Source of the DNA: Candidatus Scalindua japonica
Lineage (GTDB): Bacteria; Planctomycetota; Brocadiia; Brocadiales; Scalinduaceae
DNA length: 64,000 bases
Direction: 5' to 3'
Assembly (NCBI RefSeq): GCF_002443295.1
Contig: NZ_BAOS01000047.1
Coordinates: forward strand, 1-64,000
The translations under genes were made by a program, and so were the position numbers. Below are positions 1 through 10,028 of this stretch, piece by piece. A model generated the notes under the pieces. It had not been told where the DNA came from. It was given only the letters and a program-made list of their open reading frames with translations, and did not search any database. Position 1 is the first letter of the stretch, and each line of letters opens with the position of its first letter.

Positions 1-395
1 CACCTTTTCAGTCTTTGAGGCTTCTTCTTTCTTTTTCTCAAGTTTTTCAGTTTTATGTACCGCTTTGAGAACTTCCTTTTCCGCCTTCTGCTCAAGTTTC
101 TCTACCTTATGAGCAGCCTTGAGACCAGCCTCTTCTTTCTTTTGTTCGATCTTCTGAGTCACCTTTTCAGTCTTTGAGGCTTCTTCTTTCTTTTTCTCAA
201 GTTTTTCAATTTTATGTACCGCTTTGAGAACTTCCTTTTCCGCCTTCTGCTCAAGTTTCTCTACCTTATGAACAGCCTTGAGACCAGCCTCTTCACTCTT
301 TTGTTCGATCTTCTGAGTCACCTTTTCAGTCTTTGAGGCTTCTTCTTTCTTTTTCTCAAGTTTTTCAGTTTTATGTACCGCTTTGAGAACTTCCT
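1..395. repeat. 159-bp tandem repeat inside the coiled-coil gene
   Basis: Copies start at 1, 160 and 319, an exact period of 159 bp (53 codons), and the last visible copy breaks off near 395. Copies differ by only a few substitutions (for example gagcagcc versus gaacagcc). Each unit has an internal half-repeat around the HKxEKLE motif. The near-identity suggests recent expansion and likely length polymorphism. Confidence 0.9.
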
Positions 396-525
396 CTTTC
401 TGTTCCTTATGTTGTTTTTCAGCTACTTCTGGCTTTCCTGGTTGATCTGCGGCTGCAAAATTTGCAATTGGCAAAAAACTAAAAAAACATATCAGTACTA
501 TTATTGACATTTTCTTTATCATCAT
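1..525 (-). CDS. Secreted coiled-coil repeat protein (3' end outside window)
   Basis: Reading leftward from an ATG at 523-525, the frame stays open for 175 codons to the window edge, so the C-terminus is missing. An AAGGAG ribosome site sits about 7 bases upstream, and a second ATG follows at once. The N-terminus is a signal peptide (MMIKK, a hydrophobic run, then NFAAADQ). After a short linker the protein is almost entirely Lys, Glu, Ala, Leu, Gln and His, built from 53-residue repeats with sub-motifs such as LKAVHKVEKLEQK and KKKEEASKTEKV. It should form a long exported coiled coil. I do not recognise a family. Function is unknown; a structural or cell-envelope spacer role is only a guess. 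Confidence 0.75.
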   Translation of the reverse strand, partial: MMIKKMSIIVLICFFSFLPIANFAAADQPGKPEVAEKQHKEQKEEVLKAVHKTEKLEKKKEEASKTEKVTQKIEQKSEEAGLKAVHKVEKLEQKAEKEVLKAVHKIEKLEKKKEEASKTEKVTQKIEQKKEEAGLKAAHKVEKLEQKAEKEVLKAVHKTEKLEKKKEEASKTEKV

Positions 526-807
526 ATTTCTGCTCCTTAAAAGAATATTGTGGTTGGAATCTACTCCAACAAGAATAACTTTGTTAAATTAAAAAATGAT
601 ATAAAGGATTATTACATACCTTTGAATGTTCAATCGATACCAGTCATTTCACAAAAGTACGTTAACTAATCTTTCATTGATTGTCAATAAGTTAAGAAAA
701 TAGTACATTGAAATGAATAGCAGATAGACACATTGGATGGCATTTGTTATTATGAGTATGCGGCAATATCTTTCCTTAATTTTTTAATATTTCAAGAGGA
801 GTGTTAA

Positions 808-2115
808 ATGCCAACCCGTGAAAACCTGCTCATTGTCATGAAAAAATTTGTTGAGAATGACTATCGTACTGCGGCACGAATTTTGGGTGAAGTCGAAGAA
901 TCGCAGGCGGTTGATGTATTAACGACGCTTCCACCTAAACTTTCCATAAAAGTAATCTCTGGTTTGCAGCCGAATTATCTGGCCTCACTGTTAACAAAGC
1001 TTCCTGCTGATCATTTTGATGAAATTATCAGTAATCTTGATCCTCAGAAAATCAGTGATATCATCCTGGGCCTTCCAGAAGAAATTAGAAAAAATTTTCT
1101 AGACAAAACTCCTGAAAAAAGCAAGCGGCACATCCTGGAGCTTTTAACCTTTCCGGAGGATAGTGCCGGGCGTCTCATGTCAAAGGAATATATCGCCTTT
1201 CACTTTCATATGAAGGTTAAAGACGCTATCAACAAGATAAGGGCGATGACAGGAAGGAGTGTTTCTTCTTACACCTATGTAGTGGATGATGAGCATAAAT
1301 TAGTAGGGGTACTGAGCATGTATAGTCTTATCCAGGCTCCCAGAGAGAACAGTTTAGAGTCAATCATGAAAAGGAATATTTATACAGTGGATTGTTTTAC
1401 CGAGCGTGAAAAGATAGTTGACGAGCTGAAACAGCACAGATATTCTAACGCCCCGGTTGTTGACAGCCAGAACCGTATGCTGGGAATTATAAGGGCTGAA
1501 AGGCTGATCGGTCAGGGTCAGGAGAATGTCGCAGGAGATATACAAAAAATGGTTGGTGTAAGCGCTGATGAGCGAACATTTTCATCGATGTGGTTTTCTC
1601 TTCGTAAACGGTTACCATGGCTTCATGTAAATCTGGTTACCGCGTTTGCGGCTGCTGGAGTTGTGGCTTTATTTGAAAATACTATTCACCAGATTACTGC
1701 GCTGGCGATCTTTCTCCCCGTTGTGGCTGGCCAGGGTGGCAACGCGGGGGCGCAGACCCTCGCGGTGGTAATGAGAGGTCTGGTAATGCGGGAAATTCCT
1801 AAAGGAAGATTTAAAAAACTGATCATCAAGGAAGGTGTGGTGGGATCTATTAATGGTATCGTCACAGGAATCGTTACGGGATTGATAGCATGGCTCTGGC
1901 GGGGTAATCCCTATCTTGGCATTGTTATCGGCATGGGAATGATCGTAAATCTGATTGCAGCCGGTTTGTCAGGAGCAGCCATTCCCATTGCCATGAAAAA
2001 GCTTGGCGCTGACCCTGCTCAATCCTCAAGCATTATTTTAACAACAGTTACTGATGTAGTTGGCTTTTTCGCGTTTTTAAGCTTTGCCGTGTTGTTTCAA
2101 AAGTTTTTGATTTAA
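808..2115 (+). CDS. mgtE: MgtE-family Mg2+ transporter
   Basis: The 435-residue protein has the MgtE order: an N-terminal helical MgtE_N domain (about 1-125), a CBS pair (about 130-250, with SAGRLMSKEYI at its start), a linker helix, then a C-terminal membrane domain of about five helices. The membrane domain carries the typical GQGGNAGAQTLAVVMRGL pore segment and the closing TTVTDVVGFF segment. Known members are homodimeric Mg2+ channels in the inner membrane, closed by Mg2+ binding to the cytosolic domains. Length is normal. An AAGAGGAG ribosome site precedes the ATG. It is convergent with mlaC and appears monocistronic. Confidence 0.95.
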   Translation: MPTRENLLIVMKKFVENDYRTAARILGEVEESQAVDVLTTLPPKLSIKVISGLQPNYLASLLTKLPADHFDEIISNLDPQKISDIILGLPEEIRKNFLDKTPEKSKRHILELLTFPEDSAGRLMSKEYIAFHFHMKVKDAINKIRAMTGRSVSSYTYVVDDEHKLVGVLSMYSLIQAPRENSLESIMKRNIYTVDCFTEREKIVDELKQHRYSNAPVVDSQNRMLGIIRAERLIGQGQENVAGDIQKMVGVSADERTFSSMWFSLRKRLPWLHVNLVTAFAAAGVVALFENTIHQITALAIFLPVVAGQGGNAGAQTLAVVMRGLVMREIPKGRFKKLIIKEGVVGSINGIVTGIVTGLIAWLWRGNPYLGIVIGMGMIVNLIAAGLSGAAIPIAMKKLGADPAQSSSIILTTVTDVVGFFAFLSFAVLFQKFLI

Positions 2116-2262
2116 TTTACTTTAAAGAGATGAATCTTATGGAGTCTCCAAAAGGCATTTTACCATGGTTATCTCCAATACCGTTAATTCAATGCTAGGC
2201 ATTAGAGGACTTTTTCAATCTGTGAATAATGTAATATATTGCCGTATGAAGAATTTCAATCT

Positions 2263-2292
2263 TGTAGGGGCAATTCATGAATTGCCCCTACA
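2263..2292. repeat. Perfect 30-bp palindrome (REP/terminator-like)
   Basis: A perfect inverted repeat with 15-bp arms and no loop, core TAGGGGCAATTCATGAATTG, lies between the convergent mgtE and mlaC. It has no flanking T-run. It resembles dispersed GGGGCAATTCATGAATTGCCCC elements of several bacterial genomes. It may act as a bidirectional terminator or be a small mobile palindrome. Confidence 0.7.
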
Positions 2293-2332
2293 GAATAATC
2301 GAAAGTTTTGCCGAAGGTCTGACTTCAAGCAT

Positions 2333-2941
2333 TTAACTCTTGAGGGTTTTCTCCCTCATCGTTTGAATCAGCGCCTTGAAAGGTGACTTTAACAGGATAC
2401 TGTTAAATTGACTTCGGTAATTGTTTACGAGACTGACTCCTTCAATATTAACATCATAAATCTGCAATTTTCCGTTGTTGTTTATCAGGCTGAAGTCAAC
2501 GGCGATCTCTTTTGCTGTGCTTGTAATAAATCTGGTCTGAACTTTGTAGTATTCTTCGTCATGGCTCTCTTTTAAAAGTACTACCTTTTCTCCGGAATAC
2601 GTATCTGTATTCTTTAAATACGTGTTTTTAACAAGCACAGTAAATAATTCCACATACTCCTTTCTTTCTTCAGGGGTACGCTCTTTCCAGTACTGGCCGA
2701 GAGCTCTTTTCGCCATCTCTTCCATATAAAAGATAGACCCGATCTCCTCCCATAATCTTTTCCTGCGTTCCAGAGTCTTATCCTTTCCCGTAAGCGCGGG
2801 GTCTTTCAGAGTTCTTAAGCCGTTGTCAATAGTCGTCATAACGAGATCTCCCGCTTCTCCGGCCCATAAGCAGGTTGAAGTGACAGACAGCATGATGAAT
2901 ACTGCGACAGTAATAGTAAATATTTTTTTCTTGTTCTTCAT
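2333..2941 (-). CDS. mlaC: MlaC/Ttg2D-family periplasmic phospholipid-binding protein
   Basis: A 202-residue protein with a signal peptide (MKNKKKIFTITVAVFIMLSV, ending near LWAGEAG). The mature part matches the MlaC/toluene-tolerance Ttg2 family: the ALGQYWKERTPEERKEYVELF helix region, the VQTRFITSTAKEIAVDFSL strand pair, YDVNIEGVSLVNNYRSQFNSI, and a C-terminal LIQTMREK helix. MlaC ferries phospholipid between the outer-membrane MlaA complex and the inner-membrane MlaFEDB ABC transporter. Here no mlaE, mlaF or mlaD lies next to it, so it is an orphan in this window. The downstream neighbour on the same strand is mgtE's convergent partner region only. Family confidence is good; the partner is unknown. 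Confidence 0.85.
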   Translation of the reverse strand: MKNKKKIFTITVAVFIMLSVTSTCLWAGEAGDLVMTTIDNGLRTLKDPALTGKDKTLERRKRLWEEIGSIFYMEEMAKRALGQYWKERTPEERKEYVELFTVLVKNTYLKNTDTYSGEKVVLLKESHDEEYYKVQTRFITSTAKEIAVDFSLINNNGKLQIYDVNIEGVSLVNNYRSQFNSILLKSPFKALIQTMREKTLKS

Positions 2942-2976
2942 GTTTTTAATTCCTTTTTTTTAAATTATTTGAATTT

Positions 2977-5352
2977 TCATGATTCCTCGTTCCACGTCCA
3001 TTTCCAATCTCGGATTTCCGGCATATCTATACCATATTTCGCAATGTATTGTTTATGCTCGATTATTTTATCCCGGATCAGCTGTTTTGTGTATGCTGCG
3101 ATATATCCAAGTTTCGGGACTCGATCGATCACGTCCGCCACAAGGTGGAAACGATCAAGGTCATTGCGAACAACCATGTCAAACGGAGTTGAAGTTGTGC
3201 CTTCCTCCTTATACCCTCTGACATGGAGGTTCTTGTGATTTGTCCGCCGGTAAGTTAATCGGTGAATGAGCCATGGGTATCCGTGATATGCAAAGATAAT
3301 AGGTTTATCCGTGGTAAATAGTACATCAAAATTCTTGTCTGATAGTCCATGGGGATGTTCTTCTTTCGGTTGAAGAGTCATGAGGTCTACAACATTAATT
3401 ACCCGTATTTTCAAGTCAGGCACTTGCTGACGGAGCAGATCAACGGCAGCAAGAGTTTCCAGAGTAGGTATGTCACCGGCACATGCCATTACCACATCCG
3501 GCTCACTTCCCCTGTCATTGCTCGCCCATTCCCAGATACCGATTCCATAAGTACAATGTTTGATCGCGGCATCCATCTCAAGCCACTGCTGCTGCGGTTG
3601 TTTTCCCGCTACAATCACGTTGATAAAATCACGGCTACGCAGGCATTTGTCTGTTATATATAATAAGGTATTTGCATCAGGAGGAAGGTATACGCGAATG
3701 GTATCCGCTTTCTTGTTACAGACATGATCGATAAAGCCAGGGTCTTGATGGCTGAATCCATTATGGTCCTGACGCCAGACATGTGAAGTTAAAAGATAAT
3801 TGAGTGACGCGATCGGGCGCCGCCAGGGGATCTCTTTTGAAGTTACTTTAAGCCACTTGGCATGCTGGTTAAACATGGAGTCTACAATGTGGATAAATGC
3901 TTCGTAGCAGGAGAACAGGCCATGACGTCCGGTAAGCAGATAACCTTCAAGCCAGCCCTGGCAAGTATGTTCACTGAGTATTTCCATAACCCGGCCGTCA
4001 GGAGCAAGGTGGTCATCTTCCGGTATGGTCCTTTCCATCCATGTACGGTCTGTTACATCAAAAACATCTCCAAGCCGGTTAGATGCCGTCTCATCCGGGC
4101 CGAAGATCCTGAAATTCCTGTCCTGCATGTTGCGTTTCATAATGTCCCTTAAAAAGCGGCCCATGATCCGTGTGGCCTCCGCCATAACCTGGCCCGGCTC
4201 AGGCACTTCCACAGCATGGTCCCTGAAGTCAGGCATTTTCAGGCTTTTGAGTAGAAGCCCTCCGTTGGCATGAGGATTAGCGCCCATGCGTCTTTCGCCA
4301 CGGGGAGCCAGCTCTGCAAGTTCTGGTCTGAGTTGTCCGTTTTCGTCAAAGAGTTCTTCAGGTCTATAACTATTCATCCACTCTTCAAGGAGTTTTACAT
4401 GATCCGGCCTGTTGATCATTTCAGAAAAAGGGACCTGATGTGATCTCCAGAAATCCTCTGTCTTTTTTCCGTCCACTTCTTTTGGCCCTGTCCAGCCTTT
4501 GGGTGATCGCAGTATGATCATCGGCCAATGGGGCCTTTTCATGACACCATTTGAACGGGCATGGGCCTGGATCGACTTTATATCATCAATAATATTATCC
4601 ATGGTTGAAGCCATCAACTCATGCATCGCCTCCGGTTCGGAACCTTCGACAAAGTATGGTTTATACCCGTATCCGATAAACAGGTTTTCAAGCTCTTCCT
4701 TTCCGATCCTCGCAAGGATCGTCGGATTCGCTATTTTATAACCGTTCAAGTGCAGAATAGGCAGTACAGCACCGTCCTGAGCGGGGTTGAGGAACTTGTT
4801 TGAATGCCAGGCAGTGGCGAGAGGACCGGTCTCCGCTTCACCGTCACCGACAACACATGCAACGATCAGGCCTGGGTTATCAAAAGCTGCTCCGAATGCA
4901 TGGGAAAGGGCATAACCAAGTTCTCCCCCTTCATGAATAGAACCGGGCGTTTCCGGCGCCACGTGACTGGAAATTCCACCCGGGAAGGAAAACTGTTTAA
5001 AGAGTTTCTTCATACCATCCTCATCCTGTGAAATGTTGGGATAGTTTTCGCTGTACGTGCCTTCAAGATAGGTATTTGCAACCATAGCGGGGCCGCCGTG
5101 ACCTGGCCCCGCAATATAGATCATACTCAAATCCTGTTCCCTGATTATACGGTTCAGATGGACATAGATAAAATTAAGTCCTGGAGTTGTGCCCCAGTGT
5201 CCCAGAAGTCTGGGTTTGACATGTTCCTGTTTAAGAGGTTCTTTTAACAAAGGGTTGTCATAAAGATAGATTTGGCCAACGGAAAGATAATTCGCCGCAC
5301 GCCAGTATGCATGGATAAGATTTAACTGATCATGAGAAAGTGGTTCCTTCAT
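2977..5352 (-). CDS. xfp: Xylulose-5-phosphate/fructose-6-phosphate phosphoketolase
   Basis: The 791-residue protein is full length for phosphoketolase. It shows [17 protein letters not shown] near the N-terminus, the GPGHGGPA loop, and the thiamine-diphosphate motif [20 protein letters not shown], followed by [11 protein letters not shown]. The C-terminal part has [11 protein letters not shown] and [11 protein letters not shown]. The enzyme cleaves xylulose-5-P (and often fructose-6-P) with phosphate to give acetyl-phosphate plus a triose- or tetrose-phosphate. It follows the P-type ATPase on the same strand after 94 bp. No acetate kinase or phosphotransacetylase lies beside it, so the fate of acetyl-phosphate is not visible here. 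Confidence 0.96.
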   Translation of the reverse strand: MKEPLSHDQLNLIHAYWRAANYLSVGQIYLYDNPLLKEPLKQEHVKPRLLGHWGTTPGLNFIYVHLNRIIREQDLSMIYIAGPGHGGPAMVANTYLEGTYSENYPNISQDEDGMKKLFKQFSFPGGISSHVAPETPGSIHEGGELGYALSHAFGAAFDNPGLIVACVVGDGEAETGPLATAWHSNKFLNPAQDGAVLPILHLNGYKIANPTILARIGKEELENLFIGYGYKPYFVEGSEPEAMHELMASTMDNIIDDIKSIQAHARSNGVMKRPHWPMIILRSPKGWTGPKEVDGKKTEDFWRSHQVPFSEMINRPDHVKLLEEWMNSYRPEELFDENGQLRPELAELAPRGERRMGANPHANGGLLLKSLKMPDFRDHAVEVPEPGQVMAEATRIMGRFLRDIMKRNMQDRNFRIFGPDETASNRLGDVFDVTDRTWMERTIPEDDHLAPDGRVMEILSEHTCQGWLEGYLLTGRHGLFSCYEAFIHIVDSMFNQHAKWLKVTSKEIPWRRPIASLNYLLTSHVWRQDHNGFSHQDPGFIDHVCNKKADTIRVYLPPDANTLLYITDKCLRSRDFINVIVAGKQPQQQWLEMDAAIKHCTYGIGIWEWASNDRGSEPDVVMACAGDIPTLETLAAVDLLRQQVPDLKIRVINVVDLMTLQPKEEHPHGLSDKNFDVLFTTDKPIIFAYHGYPWLIHRLTYRRTNHKNLHVRGYKEEGTTSTPFDMVVRNDLDRFHLVADVIDRVPKLGYIAAYTKQLIRDKIIEHKQYIAKYGIDMPEIRDWKWTWNEES

Positions 5353-5446
5353 GGGACACTCCTTTTTAAAATTTAGATTCTATTCCATTCCAGCCATTAG
5401 TTGGGAGGGAGTAGTGCTTTCTCTCTGGATGACTATGAAGTAACTC

Positions 5447-8173
5447 TCATTTTAACAATTGTTCAGGTATCTTCTTTTTGCGTCGTTCCCTTTTCTGCAA
5501 TATGAGTTTTTCAATCTCTACCAGCACGAATACAGAAAAGGTAATTATTGTTATGTAAATCCACTCAACCGGCTTGAGGCCTTTCACTCCGAAGAGATGT
5601 TGCATAAATGGTGTATAGGTAAAAAAGAGTTGTGCGATAATTACCGCGCCAATAGCGATATAAATATAACGATTTCCTGTGAATCCTTTTCTGGTGAAAA
5701 CACTGGTTCTTAAAAACCGTGTATTCAGCAGATAAAATATTTCAAACATTACCAGGGTATTTACCGATACCGTACGGGCGTATTCTATAGACACGTTATG
5801 AAGCCTGTCCCATAAAAAAAGGCCAAAGGTGCCCATAACCATTATTGCTGATACAAAAAGAATTCTCCAGATTAAAAACGGAGAGAGGATTGGTTCTTTA
5901 GGATTTCGAGGCGATTGCTGCATTATCTTCGCCTCAGGAGGCTCAAATGCAAGTGACAACGCCAGGGTAACTGCAGTAATCATGTTTACCCAGAGTATTT
6001 GAACAGGCGTAATCGGGAGAAGACGGCCTGTCAAAACAGCTGCTATGATAATCCCCGCCTCACCTCCATTGGTCGGAAGGATAAAGGTAATAGACTTCTT
6101 GATATTGCTATACACCGTGCGCCCTTGTTCGACAGCATTAGTAATAGATGCGAAATTGTCGTCAGTCAGTACCATCTCAGCCGACTCCTTCGCAACATCG
6201 GTACCTTTAATACCCATGGCAATCCCTACATCGGCTCGCTTGAGAGCAGGTGCGTCATTTACCCCATCACCAGTCATTGCAACGACTTCTCCATTTGCCT
6301 GTAGTGATTGTACAAGCTTTAATTTGTGTTCAGGACTTACCCGTGCGAATATATCTGCTTTCTGAACAGCGAGACGGAACTGGTTGTCATCCATCACATC
6401 CAGCTCGGTTCCTGATATTGCCGTCTTTCCATCTCCGATTCCAATTTTTGCACCAATAGAGCGTGCTGTAGATATATGGTCTCCCGTAATCATCTTTACC
6501 CTGATTCCCGCTGATTTACAGAGCTGTACAGCTTTGATTGCTTCGGTTCTTGGAGGGTCAATTATACCAATAAAACCAAGAATACTAAGACCTCCATTCA
6601 CATCAGAAAACTGAAGAGTTCGGTGATTAACATCAGTCGGCATGGAAGCTATTGCGAGAACCCGCTGTCCTCTGCCTGCTATTTCTTCGATATGGTTGTT
6701 CCAATATTTGATATTAATCGGCTCATTAACTCCTGAAGAGCGTTGTTTGTCGCACATCATGAGAACTTTTTCCGGCGCTCCCTTAACATAAATAAACCCA
6801 TGTCCGGAATGGTCATGATGCAGAGTCGCCATGAAACGGTGTTCCGATTCAAAAGGAATCACATCTGTTCTCGGATACATTTCTTTCAGGTTTGCATGTT
6901 CCATTCCAGCCTTTATTCCCATAGACACAAGCGCTCCCTCAGTAGGATCACCATGCATCTGCCATTGATTTTCAACGGCATGGAGTTCCGCATCATTGCA
7001 GAGCAACGCGGCCTGTGCCAACTCTCTCAGTGTTGGATGCTCTGTTAATGTAATGTTTTTGCCATCAAGGGAAAATTCACCGTGTGGTTCATAGCCCACT
7101 CCGCTCACGTCGAAAAGATGACTCACAGTGGCTATAGTCTGAACAGTCATCTCGTTGCGCGTAAGAGTGCCTGTTTTATCAGAACATATTACCGTCACAG
7201 ATCCGAGAGTTTCAACTGCAGGAAGACGGCGAATGATGGCATTTCGAGTTGCCATGCCCTTGACCCCGATTGCCAGAGTAATCGTAATTATTGCAGGCAG
7301 ACCTTCAGGTATTGCCGCCACTGCCATACCGACAGCCGCAAGAAACATCTCTCCAAACTTGTATTGCCGTACCATAATACCAAAAACAAAAGTAAATATT
7401 GCCATTGCTCCGATTGCCATGGTCAGCAGATAGCCGAATTCCGCAATCTGCCTGAGCAACCGTGTGGTAAGCGGCTTAACGTTGGACAGCATCATATTGA
7501 TACGTCCAATCTCTGTATCATCACCTGTGGATACCACAACGCCTGTTCCCTGGCCATATGTTACAAACGTTGCGGAAAAAGCCATACATTTCCTGTCTCC
7601 TATTACGGCAGTTTCTATCACCGGTACCACTGTTTTATCTACCGGCATTGATTCTCCTGTAAGCGCTGCTTCATCAATGCGCAACTCTTTGGTCTTAATC
7701 AAACGAATGTCTGCGGGAACCTTATCTCCGGATTGTAAAAAAACGATATCACCAGGAACAACACCGTCTGCAGGAATCATGACTTTTTTACCATCGCGAA
7801 GAACAAATGCCTGCTGGGAAAGTATGGATCGTATCGCATCCAATGCTTTTTCTGCTTTACCTTCCTGTATAAAACCAATAAGCGCATTTACAATTATTAC
7901 GCCGAAAATCACACCCGCATCTACCCAGTGGCTGAGGAGTGCTGTTATTATGCCGGCGGCAAGCAGAACATAAATGAGTACATTATGGAACTGTAATAGA
8001 AATCGAATGACAGGACTCTGTTTTTTGGGCGGACGTAACTTGTTTTTACCATATCGGGACAGCCGCTTTTCTGCCTCTTCAATCGTTAGCCCCTCGGGCT
8101 CACTTTCAATCTGTTCTAAAACATCAGTTATTTCCGATGCATGCCAGGATGTATTAAAAGGTACTTTATTCAT
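5447..8173 (-). CDS. P2-type cation-transporting ATPase
   Basis: A 908-residue P-type ATPase: cation_ATPase_N region (1-65), M1-M2, actuator with LTGESMPVDK (TGES about 172-175), M3-M4 with PEGLP (289-293), phosphorylation motif DKTGTLT (Asp about 332), nucleotide domain with KGAPEKVL, hinge TGDGVNDAPALKRADVGIAMG, and six C-terminal helices. M6 reads NMITAVTLALSLAFEP, so the Thr-Asp pair used for Ca2+ by SERCA-like pumps is absent. That pattern resembles actinobacterial CtpF-like and other P2 pumps of uncertain ion. I therefore call it a P2 cation pump (Ca2+, Na+/K+ or other) and do not assign the ion. Confidence 0.9.
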   Translation of the reverse strand: MNKVPFNTSWHASEITDVLEQIESEPEGLTIEEAEKRLSRYGKNKLRPPKKQSPVIRFLLQFHNVLIYVLLAAGIITALLSHWVDAGVIFGVIIVNALIGFIQEGKAEKALDAIRSILSQQAFVLRDGKKVMIPADGVVPGDIVFLQSGDKVPADIRLIKTKELRIDEAALTGESMPVDKTVVPVIETAVIGDRKCMAFSATFVTYGQGTGVVVSTGDDTEIGRINMMLSNVKPLTTRLLRQIAEFGYLLTMAIGAMAIFTFVFGIMVRQYKFGEMFLAAVGMAVAAIPEGLPAIITITLAIGVKGMATRNAIIRRLPAVETLGSVTVICSDKTGTLTRNEMTVQTIATVSHLFDVSGVGYEPHGEFSLDGKNITLTEHPTLRELAQAALLCNDAELHAVENQWQMHGDPTEGALVSMGIKAGMEHANLKEMYPRTDVIPFESEHRFMATLHHDHSGHGFIYVKGAPEKVLMMCDKQRSSGVNEPINIKYWNNHIEEIAGRGQRVLAIASMPTDVNHRTLQFSDVNGGLSILGFIGIIDPPRTEAIKAVQLCKSAGIRVKMITGDHISTARSIGAKIGIGDGKTAISGTELDVMDDNQFRLAVQKADIFARVSPEHKLKLVQSLQANGEVVAMTGDGVNDAPALKRADVGIAMGIKGTDVAKESAEMVLTDDNFASITNAVEQGRTVYSNIKKSITFILPTNGGEAGIIIAAVLTGRLLPITPVQILWVNMITAVTLALSLAFEPPEAKIMQQSPRNPKEPILSPFLIWRILFVSAIMVMGTFGLFLWDRLHNVSIEYARTVSVNTLVMFEIFYLLNTRFLRTSVFTRKGFTGNRYIYIAIGAVIIAQLFFTYTPFMQHLFGVKGLKPVEWIYITIITFSVFVLVEIEKLILQKRERRKKKIPEQLLK

Positions 8174-8234
8174 AGTATTTAAAATCGTAAGTCAGATAAT
8201 TAAACGTATAGAAATTTCAAAATTAAAATTTACA

Positions 8235-8294
8235 CCAGAGACAAATCTACCTCTGGCAATACACTCAGAATGACATCCAGAACTGTCATTCTGA
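8235..8294. repeat. Two adjacent inverted repeats in an intergenic dispersed-repeat-like segment
   Basis: CCAGAG (8235-8240) pairs with CTCTGG (8251-8256), and TCAGAATGACA (8265-8275) pairs perfectly with TGTCATTCTGA (8284-8294). The sequence that follows (gcggaatgaagaatct) resembles widespread bacterial intergenic repeats of the TCATTCTGAA...GAAGAATCT type. It occupies the 394-bp gap between the ATPase and the beta-CASP gene. I see no credible gene in that gap. Confidence 0.55.
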
Positions 8295-8567
8295 ATGTAG
8301 TGATGCGGAATGAAGAATCTAACACGAATGAGTAATTTATTCTAAGTAAGTCTCTGAAAACACACTCTGATGAAAACTCAAATGTCCAGAATAAAAAATT
8401 TGAAATATGCGTTAAAGTTACCAGAAAAAACATTAAGATAAAAGTAAAAAAGTTTTTTCTTTTGATGGTATTGGACAAATGGTATCATTTCTCAATAAAG
8501 CGTTTTTCGCAATCTATACAACAATCAGTGTTATTATTGATTATCCAGATAAATTGAGGATTAAATT

Positions 8568-9959
8568 ATGAAAATTACCTTTGTTGGTGCAACAAGAATC
8601 GTTACCGGTTCATGTTTCCATATCCAGACAAAAAAAACACATCTCCTTATTGATTGTGGGCTGTTCCAGGGAACCAGGGAGCATGAACAGAAGAATGCGG
8701 AGCCATTCCCGTTCAAACCATCTGAAGTAGACTATCTCTTGTTGACCCATGCCCACCTGGATCATACAGGACTAATTCCAAAGCTGGTAAAGGAAGGTTT
8801 TCAGGGGAAAATACTCACGACAAAAGCAACTGTTGAACTGTGCAATGTCATGCTCCTCGATTCAGCGCACATACATGAGCGTGAGGCGGAATGGGAAAAC
8901 AAAAAACGGATGAGGGCGGGGAAGCATCTCCTGCAACCATTATATACGACGGATGATGCCACTTACAGCCTTCAATTTTTTCAAGGGGTTGATTACAATG
9001 AAATAGTGGATTTAGAGAATAGTGTTAAAGTAAGATTTCAGGATGCCGGTCATATTCTGGGATCTGCGAGTCTTGAATTATGGATAAAGGAAGAGAATGA
9101 AGAAAAAAAACTCGTTTTCTCCGGAGACATCGGACAGAAGGATCTTCCGATTGTCAAAGACCCTACACCCATAGAGGAAGCAGATTATGTATTTACTGAA
9201 TCTACATATGGGAACAGAAAGCACAAAAGTATTGATGAAACAGAAGAAGAGTTCAGAATCGCAGTGTCAGAAGCATTAAAACGAGGGGGGAATGTGATCA
9301 TCCCAGCCTTTGCGGTTGGAAGAACTCAGAATATTCTCTATATACTGAAACAATTAACGAAAGAAGGAAAACTCAACAATCTCAAAGTCTTTGTTGATAG
9401 TCCTATGGCAATTCAGGCGACCAACATAACCTTAAATCATCCGGAATGCTTTGATGAAGAAACCCTGGAACTTGTCAGGGAGGGAAAACTTTCCGGAAGA
9501 GGACTTTTCTTAGTGTTTACTGAGACTGCGGATGAATCAAGGCAAATCAATAAAACAAAGTCAGGGGCAATTATTATTTCTGCGAGTGGTATGTGTAACG
9601 CCGGAAGGATACGTCATCATTTAAAGCATAATTTGTGGCGTCCGGAATGCAGCGTCATATTCGTGGGGTATCAGGCTCAGGGTACTTTAGGAAGAAGGAT
9701 AATAGAGGGGGCAGAAGAAGTGAAAATTTTTGGAGAGGAGATTTCGGTAAAGGCGAAAATTTATACCATTGGTGGTTTTTCTGCCCACGCAGACCAGGAA
9801 GGACTTATCGACTGGCTCAGTAATTTTAAAAAGAAGCCTGAGCGTATCTTTGTAATGCATGGTGAAGAGGAAACAGCAGTTGGTTTTGCCGAAACGATTA
9901 AAAAACAGTTGCATGTTGACGCCTACGCGCCATTTTGTATGGAGGAGATGACGGTATAA
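8568..9959 (+). CDS. Beta-CASP metallo-beta-lactamase hydrolase (RNase-like)
   Basis: A 463-residue protein of the metallo-beta-lactamase/beta-CASP superfamily. It begins MKITFVGATRIVTGSCF and carries the zinc motif HAHLDH (about 60-65), GDIGQKDLP, the beta-CASP motif A region ESTYGNRKH, a central beta-CASP domain with PAFAVGRTQNI and ISASGMCNAGRI, then the RNA-specificity C-terminal part with GGFSAHADQ (motif B) and VMHGEEE (motif C). The order matches Thermus TTHA0252 and CPSF73-like proteins, which are RNA endo/exonucleases. All metal ligands visible in the motifs are present. It stands alone, preceded by a TTGAGGA site, and is followed 69 bp later by SOD. Confidence 0.88.
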   Translation: MKITFVGATRIVTGSCFHIQTKKTHLLIDCGLFQGTREHEQKNAEPFPFKPSEVDYLLLTHAHLDHTGLIPKLVKEGFQGKILTTKATVELCNVMLLDSAHIHEREAEWENKKRMRAGKHLLQPLYTTDDATYSLQFFQGVDYNEIVDLENSVKVRFQDAGHILGSASLELWIKEENEEKKLVFSGDIGQKDLPIVKDPTPIEEADYVFTESTYGNRKHKSIDETEEEFRIAVSEALKRGGNVIIPAFAVGRTQNILYILKQLTKEGKLNNLKVFVDSPMAIQATNITLNHPECFDEETLELVREGKLSGRGLFLVFTETADESRQINKTKSGAIIISASGMCNAGRIRHHLKHNLWRPECSVIFVGYQAQGTLGRRIIEGAEEVKIFGEEISVKAKIYTIGGFSAHADQEGLIDWLSNFKKKPERIFVMHGEEETAVGFAETIKKQLHVDAYAPFCMEEMTV

Positions 9960-10028
9960 CCTTGTTTTAAATTAACATTTGTCACATATAAGTTATAATT
10001 TTATCTAAAGAAACGGAGGAATATTAAC

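Noticed and set aside
1-395. Possible CRISPR array
   Set aside because: The 159-bp units are contiguous, in frame and coding; there are no short repeats with unique spacers.
2165-2386. 73-codon rightward frame
   Set aside because: It includes the 30-bp palindrome, overlaps the end of mlaC and has no ribosome site.
7082-7651. 189-codon rightward frame opposite the ATPase gene
   Set aside because: It is the antisense shadow of the conserved ATPase domains.
8230-8478. 82-codon leftward frame in the gap before the beta-CASP gene
   Set aside because: It lies on dispersed-repeat-like sequence, has biased composition and no ribosome site.
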